From Amycolatopsis sp. A133 (lineage in GTDB: Bacteria > Actinomycetota > Actinomycetes > Mycobacteriales > Pseudonocardiaceae): 64,000 nt of DNA. The stretch is from assembly GCF_031082405.1 (NCBI RefSeq), contig NZ_JAVHJU010000036.1:313791-377790 (forward strand), written 5' to 3'. Below are positions 50,689-59,900 of this stretch, piece by piece. A program made the translations under genes and the position numbers. Position 1 is the stretch's first letter. Every line of letters begins with the position of its first letter. The notes under the pieces are model-generated. The model had not been told where the DNA came from, made no database searches, and saw only the letters and a program-made list of their open reading frames with translations.

Positions 50689-51509
50689 GTCAGGATGCGG
50701 TGATCACCGGTGTAGAGGTTCATCGAGTCGCCGCGCAGGAAGCCGACCAGGGTCATGCCGTTCTCCTCGGCCAGCTCCACCGCCAGCGACGACGGTGCCG
50801 AGACCGCGGCCAGCAGCCCGATGCCCGCCATCGCGGCCTTCTGGACCAGCTCGAACGAGGCGCGCCCGGACACCAGGAGGCCGTGGCCGGGCGCCGGGAT
50901 CCGGCCTTCGAGGACCGCCCAGCCGAGCACCTTGTCCACCGCGTTGTGCCGGCCGACGTCTTCGCGGACGACGTCGATCTCGCCGTCCGGGGTGAACAGG
51001 GCCGCCGCGTGGAGGCCGCCGGTGCTGGCGAACACCTTCTGGCGGGCGCGCAGCGCGTCCGGCAGGGCGGACAGCGTCTCGCTCTTCACCGCGAAGGCGG
51101 CCTCGGCGGGGGAGAAGCGGGTGCGGAGCTTGACCGCGTCGAGCGCGGCCTTGCCGCAGACGCCGCACGACGAAGTGGTGTAGAAATTGCGCTCGACCCC
51201 GGTGTCCGGCGGCGGGACGCCGTCGGCCAGCGCGATGTCCAGCACGTTGTAGGTGTTGCGGCCCTGGTCGTCGACGCCGTCGCAGTAGCGGGCGACCGCG
51301 ATGTCCTCGCGGCCGCCGATCACCCCCTCGGACAGCAGGAAGCCGTGGGCCAGTTCGACGTCGTGCCCGGGTGTGCGCATGGTCACCGCCAGCGCCCGGC
51401 CGCCGACCCGCAGCTCCAGGGGCTCTTCGGCCGCCAGCGCGTCGGGGCGGCGCCGATCCCCGGTCGCGGAAATCCGCCGCACCGGCCTGCGCACGGTCAC
51501 CCTGCCCAT
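50685..51509 (-). CDS. fdhD: FdhD, formate dehydrogenase sulfurtransferase
   Basis: 274 residues from MGRVTVRR; AAAGGTG lies 6 nt ahead. The active Cys loop is SSCGVCGKAAL; TYNVLDI, FASTGGLHAAALF, REDVGRHNAVDKVLG and SGRASFELVQKA are family signatures. FdhD passes sulfur to the molybdenum cofactor of formate dehydrogenases. The FdhF-like molybdoenzyme at 56143-58467 is its obvious client. Confidence 0.96.
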   Translation of the reverse strand: MGRVTVRRPVRRISATGDRRRPDALAAEEPLELRVGGRALAVTMRTPGHDVELAHGFLLSEGVIGGREDIAVARYCDGVDDQGRNTYNVLDIALADGVPPPDTGVERNFYTTSSCGVCGKAALDAVKLRTRFSPAEAAFAVKSETLSALPDALRARQKVFASTGGLHAAALFTPDGEIDVVREDVGRHNAVDKVLGWAVLEGRIPAPGHGLLVSGRASFELVQKAAMAGIGLLAAVSAPSSLAVELAEENGMTLVGFLRGDSMNLYTGDHRILT

Positions 51510-51561
51510 CGGCACACCTTTCCCTGCCCGGAAGTTCGACACCCGTATGGTGCAACACCGG

Positions 51562-51575
51562 GTATTTAGTAATAC
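51562..51575. promoter_or_regulatory. Short inverted repeat between fdhD and the OFA transporter
   Basis: gtatt-tagt-aatac lies 36 nt before the OFA start in the divergent region. Candidate operator; no regulator assigned. Confidence 0.3.
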
Positions 51576-51611
51576 ATTCCCTCCATCATCCCCAGAATAC
51601 GGAGGGAACCG

Positions 51612-52967
51612 ATGGCTCTCGGCTTCCTGGACCGATCCCGGATCGTGGCACCCCCAGGCTGGACGCGCTGGCTGGTGCCGCCGGCGGCCCTGTCGGTACA
51701 CCTGTCGATCGGGCAGGCCTACGCGTGGAGCGTCTTCAAGACCCCGCTCGAGAAGACGATGCACCTCAACGGCACGCAGAGCTCACTGCCGTTCCAGCTC
51801 GGCATCGTCATGCTCGGCCTGTCCGCGGCCTTCGGCGGCACGCTCGTCGAGAAGAACGGCCCGCGCTGGGCGATGTTCGTGTCGATGTGCTGCTTCGCCA
51901 GCGGATTCCTCATTTCCGCGCTCGGCGTGGCGACCGGGCAGTTCTGGCTGGTGGTGCTCGGCTACGGCGGCATCGGCGGCGTGGGGCTGGGCATCGGCTA
52001 CATCTCGCCGGTGTCGACGCTGATCAAGTGGTTCCCGGACCGGCCGGGCATGGCCACCGGGATCGCGATCATGGGCTTCGGCGGCGGCGCGCTGATCGCC
52101 TCGCCGTGGTCGTCGTCGATGCTCGGCACCTCGCCGACGACGAACACGATCGCGACGGCGTTCCTCGTGCACGGCCTCGTCTACGCGGTGTTCATGTCGA
52201 TGGGCTGGCTGCTCGTGCGGGTGCCGGCCGACGACTGGAAGCCGGCGGGCTGGGAGCCGAAGACCGACCACGGCAAGGCGATGATCAGCACGGCCAACGT
52301 CTCGGCCGCCAACGCGATCAAGACGCCGCAGTTCTGGTGCCTCTGGGTCGTCCTGTGCTTCAACGTGACCGCGGGCATCGGCATCCTCGAAAAGGCGTCG
52401 CCGATGATCCAGGACTTCTTCAAGGGCACGTCGACGCCGGTGGGCGTGGCCGCGGCGGCGGGCTTCGTCGCGCTGCTGTCGCTGTGCAACATGCTCGGCC
52501 GGTTCGTCTGGTCGTCCACATCGGACCTGGTCGGCCGCAAGAACGTCTACCGCACCTACCTCGGCGTCGGCGCGCTGCTGTACCTGGTGATCGCGCTGAC
52601 GCAGAACTCGTCGAAGCTCGTGTTCATCCTGTGCGCGATGGTGATCCTGTCGTTCTACGGCGGCGGGTTCGCGACGGTCCCGGCCTACCTGAAGGACCTC
52701 TTCGGCACCTACCAGGTCGGCGCGATCCACGGCAGGCTGCTCACCGCCTGGTCGGTGGCCGGCGTGCTCGGCCCGCTGATCGTCAACCGCATCGCCGACG
52801 GCGAAAAGGCGGCGGGCAAGTCCGGCCCGGACCTGTACACGACGTCGTTCTACATCATGATCGGCCTGCTCGTGGTCGGTTTCGTGGCCAACGAGCTCGT
52901 GCGCCCGGTCAAGGAGAAGTTCCACGAGCCCGCCGCGGCGGGCGAGGCCGTGAGGAGCGAAGCGTGA
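51612..52967 (+). CDS. OFA-family MFS transporter (oxalate/formate-type antiporter)
   Basis: 451 residues, 12 hydrophobic segments. The OFA hallmarks LSIGQAYAWSVFKTPLE, GIGYISPVSTLIKWFPDRPGMATGI and FYGGGFATVPAYLKDLFG are clear. It exchanges small carboxylates such as oxalate and formate. AGGGAACCG precedes the ATG. It is coupled by TGATG to a 41-residue partner, and divergent from fdhD, so a role in formate/oxalate handling is likely. Confidence 0.92.
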   Translation: MALGFLDRSRIVAPPGWTRWLVPPAALSVHLSIGQAYAWSVFKTPLEKTMHLNGTQSSLPFQLGIVMLGLSAAFGGTLVEKNGPRWAMFVSMCCFASGFLISALGVATGQFWLVVLGYGGIGGVGLGIGYISPVSTLIKWFPDRPGMATGIAIMGFGGGALIASPWSSSMLGTSPTTNTIATAFLVHGLVYAVFMSMGWLLVRVPADDWKPAGWEPKTDHGKAMISTANVSAANAIKTPQFWCLWVVLCFNVTAGIGILEKASPMIQDFFKGTSTPVGVAAAAGFVALLSLCNMLGRFVWSSTSDLVGRKNVYRTYLGVGALLYLVIALTQNSSKLVFILCAMVILSFYGGGFATVPAYLKDLFGTYQVGAIHGRLLTAWSVAGVLGPLIVNRIADGEKAAGKSGPDLYTTSFYIMIGLLVVGFVANELVRPVKEKFHEPAAAGEAVRSEA

Positions 52968-53092
52968 TGGCGGAGCAGGAAACCCGGCCGAACCGCGTGC
53001 CGCTGATGGTGCTGGCCTGGGCGTGGGTGGTGATCCCCTTCGGGTACGGGGTGTACCAGCTGTTCCTGAAGCTGGTGCAGCTGTTCGGATGA
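52967..53092 (+). CDS. Small single-helix subunit of the OFA transporter
   Basis: 41 residues: MAEQETRPNRVPLMVLAWAW and a helix continuing to QLFLKLVQLFG. It starts in the TGATG overlap with the transporter stop and ends in an ATGA overlap with the SDR gene. Such short one-helix proteins regularly follow OFA transporters and are called MFS small subunits; their role is not established. Confidence 0.85.
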   Translation: MAEQETRPNRVPLMVLAWAWVVIPFGYGVYQLFLKLVQLFG

Positions 53093-53841
53093 GCAGGGGA
53101 GTTCTCGTCACCGGCGCGTCCCGCGGGATCGGGCGCGCCGTGGCCACGGCGTTCGCGGCGCGGGGGGACCGGGTGGCCGTCCACTACGGACACCGCGCCG
53201 CGGACGCCGAGGAGACGCTGAAAGCGCTGCCCGGCGACGGGCACGTGCTGATCGGCGGCGACCTCGCCGATCCCGAGGCCGCGCGGCGCATCGCGGACGC
53301 GGCCGAAGCCGGGCTGGGCGGGGTCGACGTGCTGGTCAACAACGCCGCCGTCGCGACGTCGCCCGAGACCGCGCACGCGATCGCCGACGTGTCCTATGCG
53401 GACTGGCAGCGGATCTGGCGGCGCACCGTCGACGTCAACCTCGTCGGCGCGGCGAACCTGAGCTACTGCGTCGCCCGGCACCTCATCGGGCGCGGCGTTC
53501 CGGGCCGGATCGTCAACATCGGCTCGCGCGGGGCGTTCCGGGGCGAGCCCGACCATCCCGCGTACGGGGCGAGCAAGGCCGCGCTGCACGCGCTCGGCCA
53601 GTCGCTCGCCGTCTCCCTCGCGCCCCACGGGATCTCCGTGACGTCGGTGGCTCCGGGCTTCACCGCCACCGAGCGCGTGGCGGACCGGGTCGACGACGCC
53701 GTGCGCGCCCAGAGCCCGTTCGGCCGGGTCGGCACACCCGAGGAGGTCGCCGCGGCCGTGGTCTACCTGGCCTCGCCCGAAGCGACCTGGGCCTCCGGGA
53801 CGATCCTCGACCTCAACGGAGCCTCGCACCTGCGGATGTGA
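53089..53841 (+). CDS. Short-chain dehydrogenase/reductase
   Basis: 250 residues. NAD(P) motif VTGASRGIGRAV at the N terminus, DVLVNNAAVA, the catalytic Ser in NIGSRGAF, YGASKAAL with Tyr and Lys, and PGFTAT. It belongs to the FabG-like classical SDRs. It is the third gene of the OFA operon, so it may reduce or oxidise a carbonyl compound linked to that transport; substrate unknown. Confidence 0.9.
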   Translation: MSRGVLVTGASRGIGRAVATAFAARGDRVAVHYGHRAADAEETLKALPGDGHVLIGGDLADPEAARRIADAAEAGLGGVDVLVNNAAVATSPETAHAIADVSYADWQRIWRRTVDVNLVGAANLSYCVARHLIGRGVPGRIVNIGSRGAFRGEPDHPAYGASKAALHALGQSLAVSLAPHGISVTSVAPGFTATERVADRVDDAVRAQSPFGRVGTPEEVAAAVVYLASPEATWASGTILDLNGASHLRM

Positions 53842-53853
53842 CCCCGCTCACTC

Positions 53854-55299
53854 GTGCAGCGGATCGCGGGCCCCGGGCGTCGAGAGGGCGTGCATCCAGT
53901 GGGGAAGATCGTCGTCGCCGGGCTGGCCCTGGTCGTGTTCGGCGGCACGGCGTACGGCTACGTGAACCTCAACGCACTCGACGAGGTGACGCGCGACAGC
54001 GTGATCGACGGGGCGACCGAGACGCGACCGGGGGAACAGCCGGCCGACGGCTCGCTCGACGTCCTCCTGGTCGGCCGGGACTCCCGCAGCGACAACCAAG
54101 GCCACCCGCTCCCGCCGGAGGTCCTGCGTGAGCTGCGGGCCGGCGCCAACGGCGACGACCTCACCGACACCCTGATCGTGCTGCGGATCCCGAACGGCAG
54201 CAAAGAGGTGAAAGCGTTTTCCATCCCCCGCGACAGCTACGTGTCGATGCCGGGCGGGAAGGGGAAGATCAACGCCGCGTTCGGCCGCGCGAAGGCGGCC
54301 GAGGCGCGGCGCCTGCGCAATGCGGGCGAATCCGACAAAGCGAAGATCGACCAGGGCGCCCTCACCGCCGGACGGCGCGCGACGCGCCAGGCGGTCGAGG
54401 ACCTCACCGGGGTGAGGATCGACCACTTCGCCGAGGTCAACCTGCTCAGCTTCTACGACATCAGCAACGCCATCGGCGGCGTCGACGTCTGCCTGAAGGA
54501 AGCCACCAAGGACAAGAACTCGGGCGCGGACTTCCCGGCCGGCCCGCAACGCGTCTCGGGTGCGGACGCGCTGGCGTTCGTCCGGCAGCGCGACGGCCTC
54601 CCGGGCACCGACTTCGCCCGCGTCCGGCGCCAGCAGGTGTTCCTCGCCGGGCTGGCCCGGCAGGTGCTGTCGGCGGGCACGCTGGCCGATCCGGGGAAGC
54701 TGTCGGACCTGATCGGCGCGGTGAAGCGCTCGGTGGTGCTGGACGACTCGTGGAACCTGCTCGACTTCGTCGCCCAGATGCGCGGGGTCAGCGGCGGTGG
54801 CATCCGGTTCGCGACGATCCCCGTCGTCAACGTCGACTACCGGTACAGCACCACCGACCCGCGCGCGACGGCGGTGCAGGTCGACCCGGTCGCGGTGCGG
54901 GCCTTCGCGGCGAGCCTGATCGGGAGCGCGGCTCCGGCCAAGCCGGCGACGCCCCCGGTCACCGTCGACGTTTCCAACGCGAGCCCGCGGGCGGGGCTCG
55001 CGGCCCGCGTGGCCGGGTTCCTGGTCCAGCACGGGTTCACCCAAGGCGGTACCGAGAACGCCGCCACCCGGCGGACGTCGCTGGTCCGCTTCGGACCCGG
55101 CCTCGCCGAGCGCGGCGCCGAGGTGGCGAAGCTGCTGGGCGGGCTGGCGACGCAGCAGTCCGCGTCGGTGCCGGCCGGGCACATCGAGGTGGTCCTCGGG
55201 ACGGTCTACGCCGGCCCCGGTGTGGCCGCCGGCGGCGGCGCCCCCGCCGGCGAAGGGGACGAGCCGATCACTTCGGACGGGGTCGTCTGCGTGAATTGA
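53854..55299 (+). CDS. LCP-family (LytR-CpsA-Psr) envelope protein with LytR_C domain
   Basis: 481 residues from GTG 53854; GTG 53899, 10 nt behind GAGAGGG, is a strong alternative and leaves the helix intact. One N-terminal membrane helix (about 17-35). The LCP domain (about 65-300) has VLLVGRDSRS, FSIPRDSYVSMPGG and FVRQRDGLPGTDFARVRRQQ, with the Arg/Asp residues that hold pyrophosphate. A LytR_C domain (about 365-455; VTVDVSNASPRAGLA) follows. LCP enzymes attach polymers such as arabinogalactan to peptidoglycan. Confidence 0.92.
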   Translation: MQRIAGPGRREGVHPVGKIVVAGLALVVFGGTAYGYVNLNALDEVTRDSVIDGATETRPGEQPADGSLDVLLVGRDSRSDNQGHPLPPEVLRELRAGANGDDLTDTLIVLRIPNGSKEVKAFSIPRDSYVSMPGGKGKINAAFGRAKAAEARRLRNAGESDKAKIDQGALTAGRRATRQAVEDLTGVRIDHFAEVNLLSFYDISNAIGGVDVCLKEATKDKNSGADFPAGPQRVSGADALAFVRQRDGLPGTDFARVRRQQVFLAGLARQVLSAGTLADPGKLSDLIGAVKRSVVLDDSWNLLDFVAQMRGVSGGGIRFATIPVVNVDYRYSTTDPRATAVQVDPVAVRAFAASLIGSAAPAKPATPPVTVDVSNASPRAGLAARVAGFLVQHGFTQGGTENAATRRTSLVRFGPGLAERGAEVAKLLGGLATQQSASVPAGHIEVVLGTVYAGPGVAAGGGAPAGEGDEPITSDGVVCVN

Positions 55300-55317
55300 T
55301 CGACGGCGGAGGGCCGG

Positions 55318-55351
55318 ATTTTCCGGTAAATCCCGGAAATGCGCGGAAAAT
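55318..55351 (+). terminator. AT-containing hairpin after the LCP gene
   Basis: attttccg (55318-55325) and cggaaaat (55344-55351) pair perfectly, loop 18 nt. It lies 18 nt past the LCP stop in the 238-nt gap 55300-55537, which otherwise shows only imperfect ccactgg/cagtgg repeats and presumed promoter DNA. Confidence 0.45.
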
Positions 55352-55537
55352 TCCCGCGAGTACCGCCCACTGGACCACGGTGGACCACCGGGGTCAGTGG
55401 TCTTGACGCTGCCGCACTGGTGAGGCAGGGTGCGGGGACCGCCGACGGGGCAGGACCCGTGGGCGGCCGGAAAGTTCACCCGATCGGTGAGGCGATCCGG
55501 TAACTCAATTTCAGGGAATACGGAAAGTCCGGAATTT

Positions 55538-56152
55538 ATGCGCAGCAGCGTCGCCCGGGGTGGGTGGATCTTGCCCGTCCTCGCCTCAGCCGTTCTTTGT
55601 GCCGGGTGCCAGTCGGCGTCCGCTTCGGTGCACTACCCGGGCGCGATAGACGCCTGCCGGCTGCCCGGGCCGAACGCGCAGGCCCAGCTCGCGCCCGGCA
55701 CCGTCGAGATCCCGCCCGAGTCGGTGAAGGCCGCCGAGGCCAAGGTCGTCCCCGACGACCACGCCAGCGACGGCAACGAGATCACCACTTGCCGCCGCCT
55801 CTTCGCCCGCGACCTCGGGGGCGGGAAGGCCAACCTGCAGGACTACCGGGTGGTCACGATCGCCGTCGTGCGGTTCACGCAGTCCGATGCGGACGATGCC
55901 GCCGCCAAGGCCAGCCAGCTGATGACCGACGCGCTCGGCGACCACTCGGGCGTCCGGCTCGCCACCGGGGTCGGCGACGAGGCCGGGTTCTCCGAGCAGT
56001 GGGCCGCCGTGCGCACCGGGAACGTCGTGCTGGGCCTGGCCGTCGCCGACGGCGGCACCGAGGCCGCGCTGATCCCGCCCGCCACGCTGGACAGCGTGCA
56101 GGCCGTGGTCACGGACATGACCGGCACGCTGCAAAAGGACTTTCAGGGCTGA
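55538..56152 (+). CDS. DUF3558-like lipoprotein
   Basis: 204 residues. Signal sequence with lipobox LCAGC near residue 24. The mature part has DACRLP and a second Cys (TTCRRLF), forming the usual disulfide layout of DUF3558 lipoproteins of mycolic-acid-related actinobacteria and Pseudonocardiales. Function unknown. Its 3' end overlaps the convergent molybdoenzyme gene by 10 nt. Confidence 0.75.
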   Translation: MRSSVARGGWILPVLASAVLCAGCQSASASVHYPGAIDACRLPGPNAQAQLAPGTVEIPPESVKAAEAKVVPDDHASDGNEITTCRRLFARDLGGGKANLQDYRVVTIAVVRFTQSDADDAAAKASQLMTDALGDHSGVRLATGVGDEAGFSEQWAAVRTGNVVLGLAVADGGTEAALIPPATLDSVQAVVTDMTGTLQKDFQG

Positions 56153-58467
56153 GGTTCGGCCCGTACCGGTTCGAGCCGCACCACGATCGCCTTCGACACC
56201 GGCGTGTTCGACTTGTCCGCCACCGAGTCCAGCGGCACCAGCGCGTTCGCCTCCGGGAAGTACGCCGCCGCGCAACCGCGCGCGGTCGGGTAGGCGACGA
56301 CCCGGAACGCCGGGGCGCGACGATCCGGGTCGTCGCGCCACTCGGAGACGAGGTCGGCCAGCCCGCCGTCGGACAGGCCGAGTGCGGCGATGTCGTCCGG
56401 GTTGACCAGCACCACGCGGCGGGCGTTCTCGATCCCGCGGTAGCGGTCCGAGAGCCCGTAGATGGTGGTGTTGTACTGGTCGTGGCTGCGCATCGTCTGC
56501 AGCAGCAGCCGGCCCTCGGGCACCTGCGGGTACTCCAGCTCCGAGACCGTGAAGTTGCCCTTGCCGTTCGCGGTGCCGGTGAACTCGCGGGAGTCGCGCG
56601 GCGCGTGCGGCAGCACGAAGCCGTCCGGCTCGCGGACGCGGCGGTTGTAGTCCTGGCAGCCCGGCACGACCCGCGAAATCCGGTCGCGGATCAGGTCGTA
56701 GTCGGTCTCGAACGTCCGCCACGGCACGGCGTGGCCCGCGCCGAACAGCTTCTCGCCCAGCCGGCAGACGATGGCGACCTCCGAGAGCAGGTGCTCACTC
56801 GCCGGCTTCAGGCGCCCGCGCGAGGTGTGGACCTGCGACATCGAGTCCTCGACGGTGACCAGCTGCTCGCCGCTCGCCTGGACGTCGCGTTCGGTGCGCC
56901 CGAGCGTGGGCAGCACCAGCGCGGTGCGGCCGTGCACGACGTGGGAGCGGTTCAGCTTCGTGGACACGTGCACGGTCAGCGAGCACGAGCGCAGCGCCCG
57001 CTCGGTCAGCGCCGAGTCCGGCGTCGCCGCCGCGAAGTTGCCGCCGACGGCGAAGAACACCTTGCCGCGGCCGTCGCGCATCGCGCGGATCGCGTCGACG
57101 GTGTCGAAGCCGTGCTTGCGCGGCACCTCGATGCCGAACTCGGCGGCGAGCGCGTCCAGGAAGGACTGCGGCATCTTCTCCCAGATGCCCATCGTCCGGT
57201 CGCCCTGGACGTTCGAGTGCCCGCGCACCGGGCACAGGCCGGCGCCCGGCTTGCCGATCATCCCGCGCATCAGCGCCAGGTTCGCGATCTCCGAGATCGT
57301 CGGCACCGCGTGCTTGTGCTGGGTGAGGCCCATCGCCCAGCAGTAGACGGTGCGCTCGGAGGAGGCGATCATCCGCGCGACGCGCTCGATCTGCTGCCGC
57401 GGGAGGCCGGTCGCGCGCTCGACCTCCGGCCAGTCGATCTCCTGCAGGTGCTTCGCGTAGTCGTCGAAGCCCTCGGTGACCCGCTCCACGAACTCGCGGT
57501 CGACGATCGCGCCGGGCGCTTCTTCGTCCCAGGCGAGCAGCAGGTGCCCGACGGCCTGGAACAGGGCCAGGTCGCCGCCGAGGCGGACCTGGGCGAACTC
57601 GTCGGCCAGCGGCGTGCCCTTGCCGACGACGCCGCGGACGTTCTGCGGGTTCTTGAACCGCATCAGCCCGGCCTCGGGCAGCGGGTTCACGGCGATGATC
57701 TTCGCGCCTCGGCCCTTGGCCTCTTCCAGCGCCGAGAGCATCCGCGGGTGGTTGGTGCCCGGGTTCTGCCCGACGACGACGATCAGGTCGGCCTGGTGGA
57801 TGTCGGCGAGGCTGACCGAGCCCTTGCCGATGCCGGTGGTGGCCGAGAGCGCCGCGCCCGAAGACTCGTGGCACATGTTGGAGCAGTCCGGCAGGTTGTT
57901 GGTGCCGAAGGAGCGCACCAGCAGCTGATAGAGGAACGCGGCCTCGTTGCTGGTGCGGCCGGAGGTGTAGAAGATCGCCTCGTCCGGGTCGGTGAGCGCC
58001 CGGAGCTCGCCCGCGACCAGCTCGAACGCGTCGTCCCAGGAGATCGGCTCGTAGTGCGTGGCGCCTTCGCGCAGCACGAACGGCTCGGTGATCCGGCCCT
58101 GCTGGCCGAGCCAGTAGTCGGTCTTGGTGTTGAGGTCCTCGATCGGGTGGTTCGCGAAGAACTCGCGGTCCACCCGGCGTTTTGTGGCTTCTTCGGCGAC
58201 GGCCTTCGCGCCGTTCTCGCAGAACTCGGCCAGCTTGCGCTTCTCGCCGTCGACCTCGCGGGGTTCCGGCCACGCGCAGCCGGGGCAGTCGAAGCCTTCG
58301 CGCTGGTTCAGCAGCCGCAGCGCCTTGATCGTCCGGCCGGTGCCCATCTGCTCGACGCTGCGGGCCAGCGACACGGCGACGCCCGGTATCCCGGCCGCCC
58401 AGCCCTTCGGCTTGCCCACCTCGAGGCGGGTTTCGTCCACGTCCTGCGCCGGCGCTTCACGGGTCAT
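56143..58467 (-). CDS. FdhF/YdeP-family molybdopterin oxidoreductase
   Basis: 774 residues. FDCPGCAWPEP near residue 60 supplies the reduced Cys set of the YdeP group; DCSNMCHESSG and SGRTSNEAAFLYQ, VVVGQNPGTNHPRM, CWAMGLTQHKHAV, GHSNVQGDRTMG and HDQYNTTIYG follow the molybdopterin-binding pattern of formate dehydrogenase H-like proteins. No Tat signal, so cytoplasmic. In this branch the true substrate is not settled, but fdhD and the OFA transporter nearby favour formate chemistry. Confidence 0.92.
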   Translation of the reverse strand: MTREAPAQDVDETRLEVGKPKGWAAGIPGVAVSLARSVEQMGTGRTIKALRLLNQREGFDCPGCAWPEPREVDGEKRKLAEFCENGAKAVAEEATKRRVDREFFANHPIEDLNTKTDYWLGQQGRITEPFVLREGATHYEPISWDDAFELVAGELRALTDPDEAIFYTSGRTSNEAAFLYQLLVRSFGTNNLPDCSNMCHESSGAALSATTGIGKGSVSLADIHQADLIVVVGQNPGTNHPRMLSALEEAKGRGAKIIAVNPLPEAGLMRFKNPQNVRGVVGKGTPLADEFAQVRLGGDLALFQAVGHLLLAWDEEAPGAIVDREFVERVTEGFDDYAKHLQEIDWPEVERATGLPRQQIERVARMIASSERTVYCWAMGLTQHKHAVPTISEIANLALMRGMIGKPGAGLCPVRGHSNVQGDRTMGIWEKMPQSFLDALAAEFGIEVPRKHGFDTVDAIRAMRDGRGKVFFAVGGNFAAATPDSALTERALRSCSLTVHVSTKLNRSHVVHGRTALVLPTLGRTERDVQASGEQLVTVEDSMSQVHTSRGRLKPASEHLLSEVAIVCRLGEKLFGAGHAVPWRTFETDYDLIRDRISRVVPGCQDYNRRVREPDGFVLPHAPRDSREFTGTANGKGNFTVSELEYPQVPEGRLLLQTMRSHDQYNTTIYGLSDRYRGIENARRVVLVNPDDIAALGLSDGGLADLVSEWRDDPDRRAPAFRVVAYPTARGCAAAYFPEANALVPLDSVADKSNTPVSKAIVVRLEPVRAEPQP

Positions 58468-58510
58468 GTGTTCATCGTGCGCCTCGATGATCGCCGGGCG
58501 CCACGAGGGG

Positions 58511-59866
58511 TCAAGCCTTTTCGGTGCGCAGCCCCCGGTCGGCGGCGGTGACCACGAGCAGCAGCCCGCTGATGACGACCAGCGCGATGGCGAGCCGGTG
58601 CAGGCCGGCCGAGTCCGCGTGCGGGCCGTAACAAAGCGCGATGAGCGTCGAGGCGACGATCGCGCCGAGGTACTGGGCGGTGCGGAACAGGCCGCTCGCG
58701 GTGCCCATCTGCTCGGCGGGGGCTTCGCGGTAGAGGGTCGTCTGGTTGGCGACGCTGGTCAGGCCCTGGGCGAGGCCGAACAACGCGGCCAGTGCGAGCA
58801 GCGCGCCGATCCACGTCCCGTCGTGGACGAGCAGCAGCAGTGCCGAGCCGCCGGCCAGCGCCACCGCGACGGTGACCAGCCGCGCCTTGAGGCCCGACGC
58901 GCGCCCGGAGAACGCCGCGGCGCAGACGGCGGTGCCCGACATCGGCAGCAGCATCAGCCCGGCGGCTTCCTCGGACAGCTGCCGGGCGGTCTCCAGCCAC
59001 TGGACGTACCCGAACATGATCGCGTAGATGGCCATGAAGCTCAGCGCCTGCCGCAGGTAGGTACGCAGGATCGCGCCGTTGGCGGCGAGCATCCGCAGGT
59101 CGAGGAAGGGCGTGTCGCGCCGGAGCTCGACCAGCGTGAACGCGGTCCCGAAGGCGGCGACGACGGCGAGCAGCCAGACCTCGGTGCCCGGGTCCATCAG
59201 GAAGAACAGGAGCGCGAGGAGGGTCGCGGAGAACAGCGCGATGCCGAGCACGTCGATCCGGGTGGCGGTGCGCTCGCCGCGGTCGTCCTTCGGCACCCAC
59301 AGCAGCGCCAGCACCAGCGACAGCCCGGCAAGCGGGATGTTGACCGCGAAGATCGCGGGCCAGCCGAAGAGCCCGATCAGCAGCCCGCCCAGCGTCGGGC
59401 CGATCACCATCACGGTCTGGGCGGACATCGACAGCACCGACAGCACGCGCGCGGGCACGCCTTGGCCGCTCGCTTCGGCGTGGTGGCGCAGCACGGCCAT
59501 CGCGGCCGGGAAGCCGGCGCAGGTACCGAGGCCGAGCACGACGCGCACGCCGGTCAGCCAGCCGACGGAGACGGGGATCATGCCCGCGACCCCGGCCACG
59601 ATCACCAGGCTCGCGCCGCCGAGCAGGACGCGGCGGGCGCCGTGGCGGTCCACCAGCAGCCCGACCACCGGCTGCCCGACCGCGGTGGCCAGGTAGAGCG
59701 CGGAGATCAGCCAGGCGGTCTGGCCGGGGCCGGCGCCGAAGCTGTGCCCGATCGGCACGAGCGCGACGGCGATGAGCGTGGAGTTGATCGGGTTGAGCAC
59801 GGCGCCGGCCACCAGCGGGGTGACCAGTCGGGCGCCGAACCCGGCGGGGGCGGTGACGGTGCTCGT
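58511..59866 (-). CDS. MFS transporter, with apparent ACG start codon
   Basis: 451 residues if translation begins at ACG 59866. GAAGGAG (59872-59878, minus strand) sits 5 nt before this ACG and the text TSTVTAPAGFGARLVTPL then leads straight into TM1 (LNPINSTLIAVALVPIG). No ATG, GTG or TTG lies in frame at this place; the nearest is GTG 59986, deep inside the marR gene, and a later GTG would cut TM1. Motif A is GLLVDRHGARRVLLGG. About 14 segments, DHA-type drug exporter. It follows marR in the same direction, so MarR control is likely. Confidence 0.85.
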   Translation of the reverse strand, partial: TSTVTAPAGFGARLVTPLVAGAVLNPINSTLIAVALVPIGHSFGAGPGQTAWLISALYLATAVGQPVVGLLVDRHGARRVLLGGASLVIVAGVAGMIPVSVGWLTGVRVVLGLGTCAGFPAAMAVLRHHAEASGQGVPARVLSVLSMSAQTVMVIGPTLGGLLIGLFGWPAIFAVNIPLAGLSLVLALLWVPKDDRGERTATRIDVLGIALFSATLLALLFFLMDPGTEVWLLAVVAAFGTAFTLVELRRDTPFLDLRMLAANGAILRTYLRQALSFMAIYAIMFGYVQWLETARQLSEEAAGLMLLPMSGTAVCAAAFSGRASGLKARLVTVAVALAGGSALLLLVHDGTWIGALLALAALFGLAQGLTSVANQTTLYREAPAEQMGTASGLFRTAQYLGAIVASTLIALCYGPHADSAGLHRLAIALVVISGLLLVVTAADRGLRTEKA

Positions 59867-59874
59867 GCGGACTC

Positions 59875-59900
59875 CTTCAGTGTTCGGCTTCAGTGTTCGG
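59875..59900 (-). repeat. 13-bp exact tandem duplication at the marR stop
   Basis: cttcagtgttcgg occurs at 59875-59887 and again at 59888-59900. The marR stop lies in one copy; the other stands in front of the MFS ribosome site. It moved the MFS gene 13 nt away from marR, ending any tight coupling. Confidence 0.85.
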
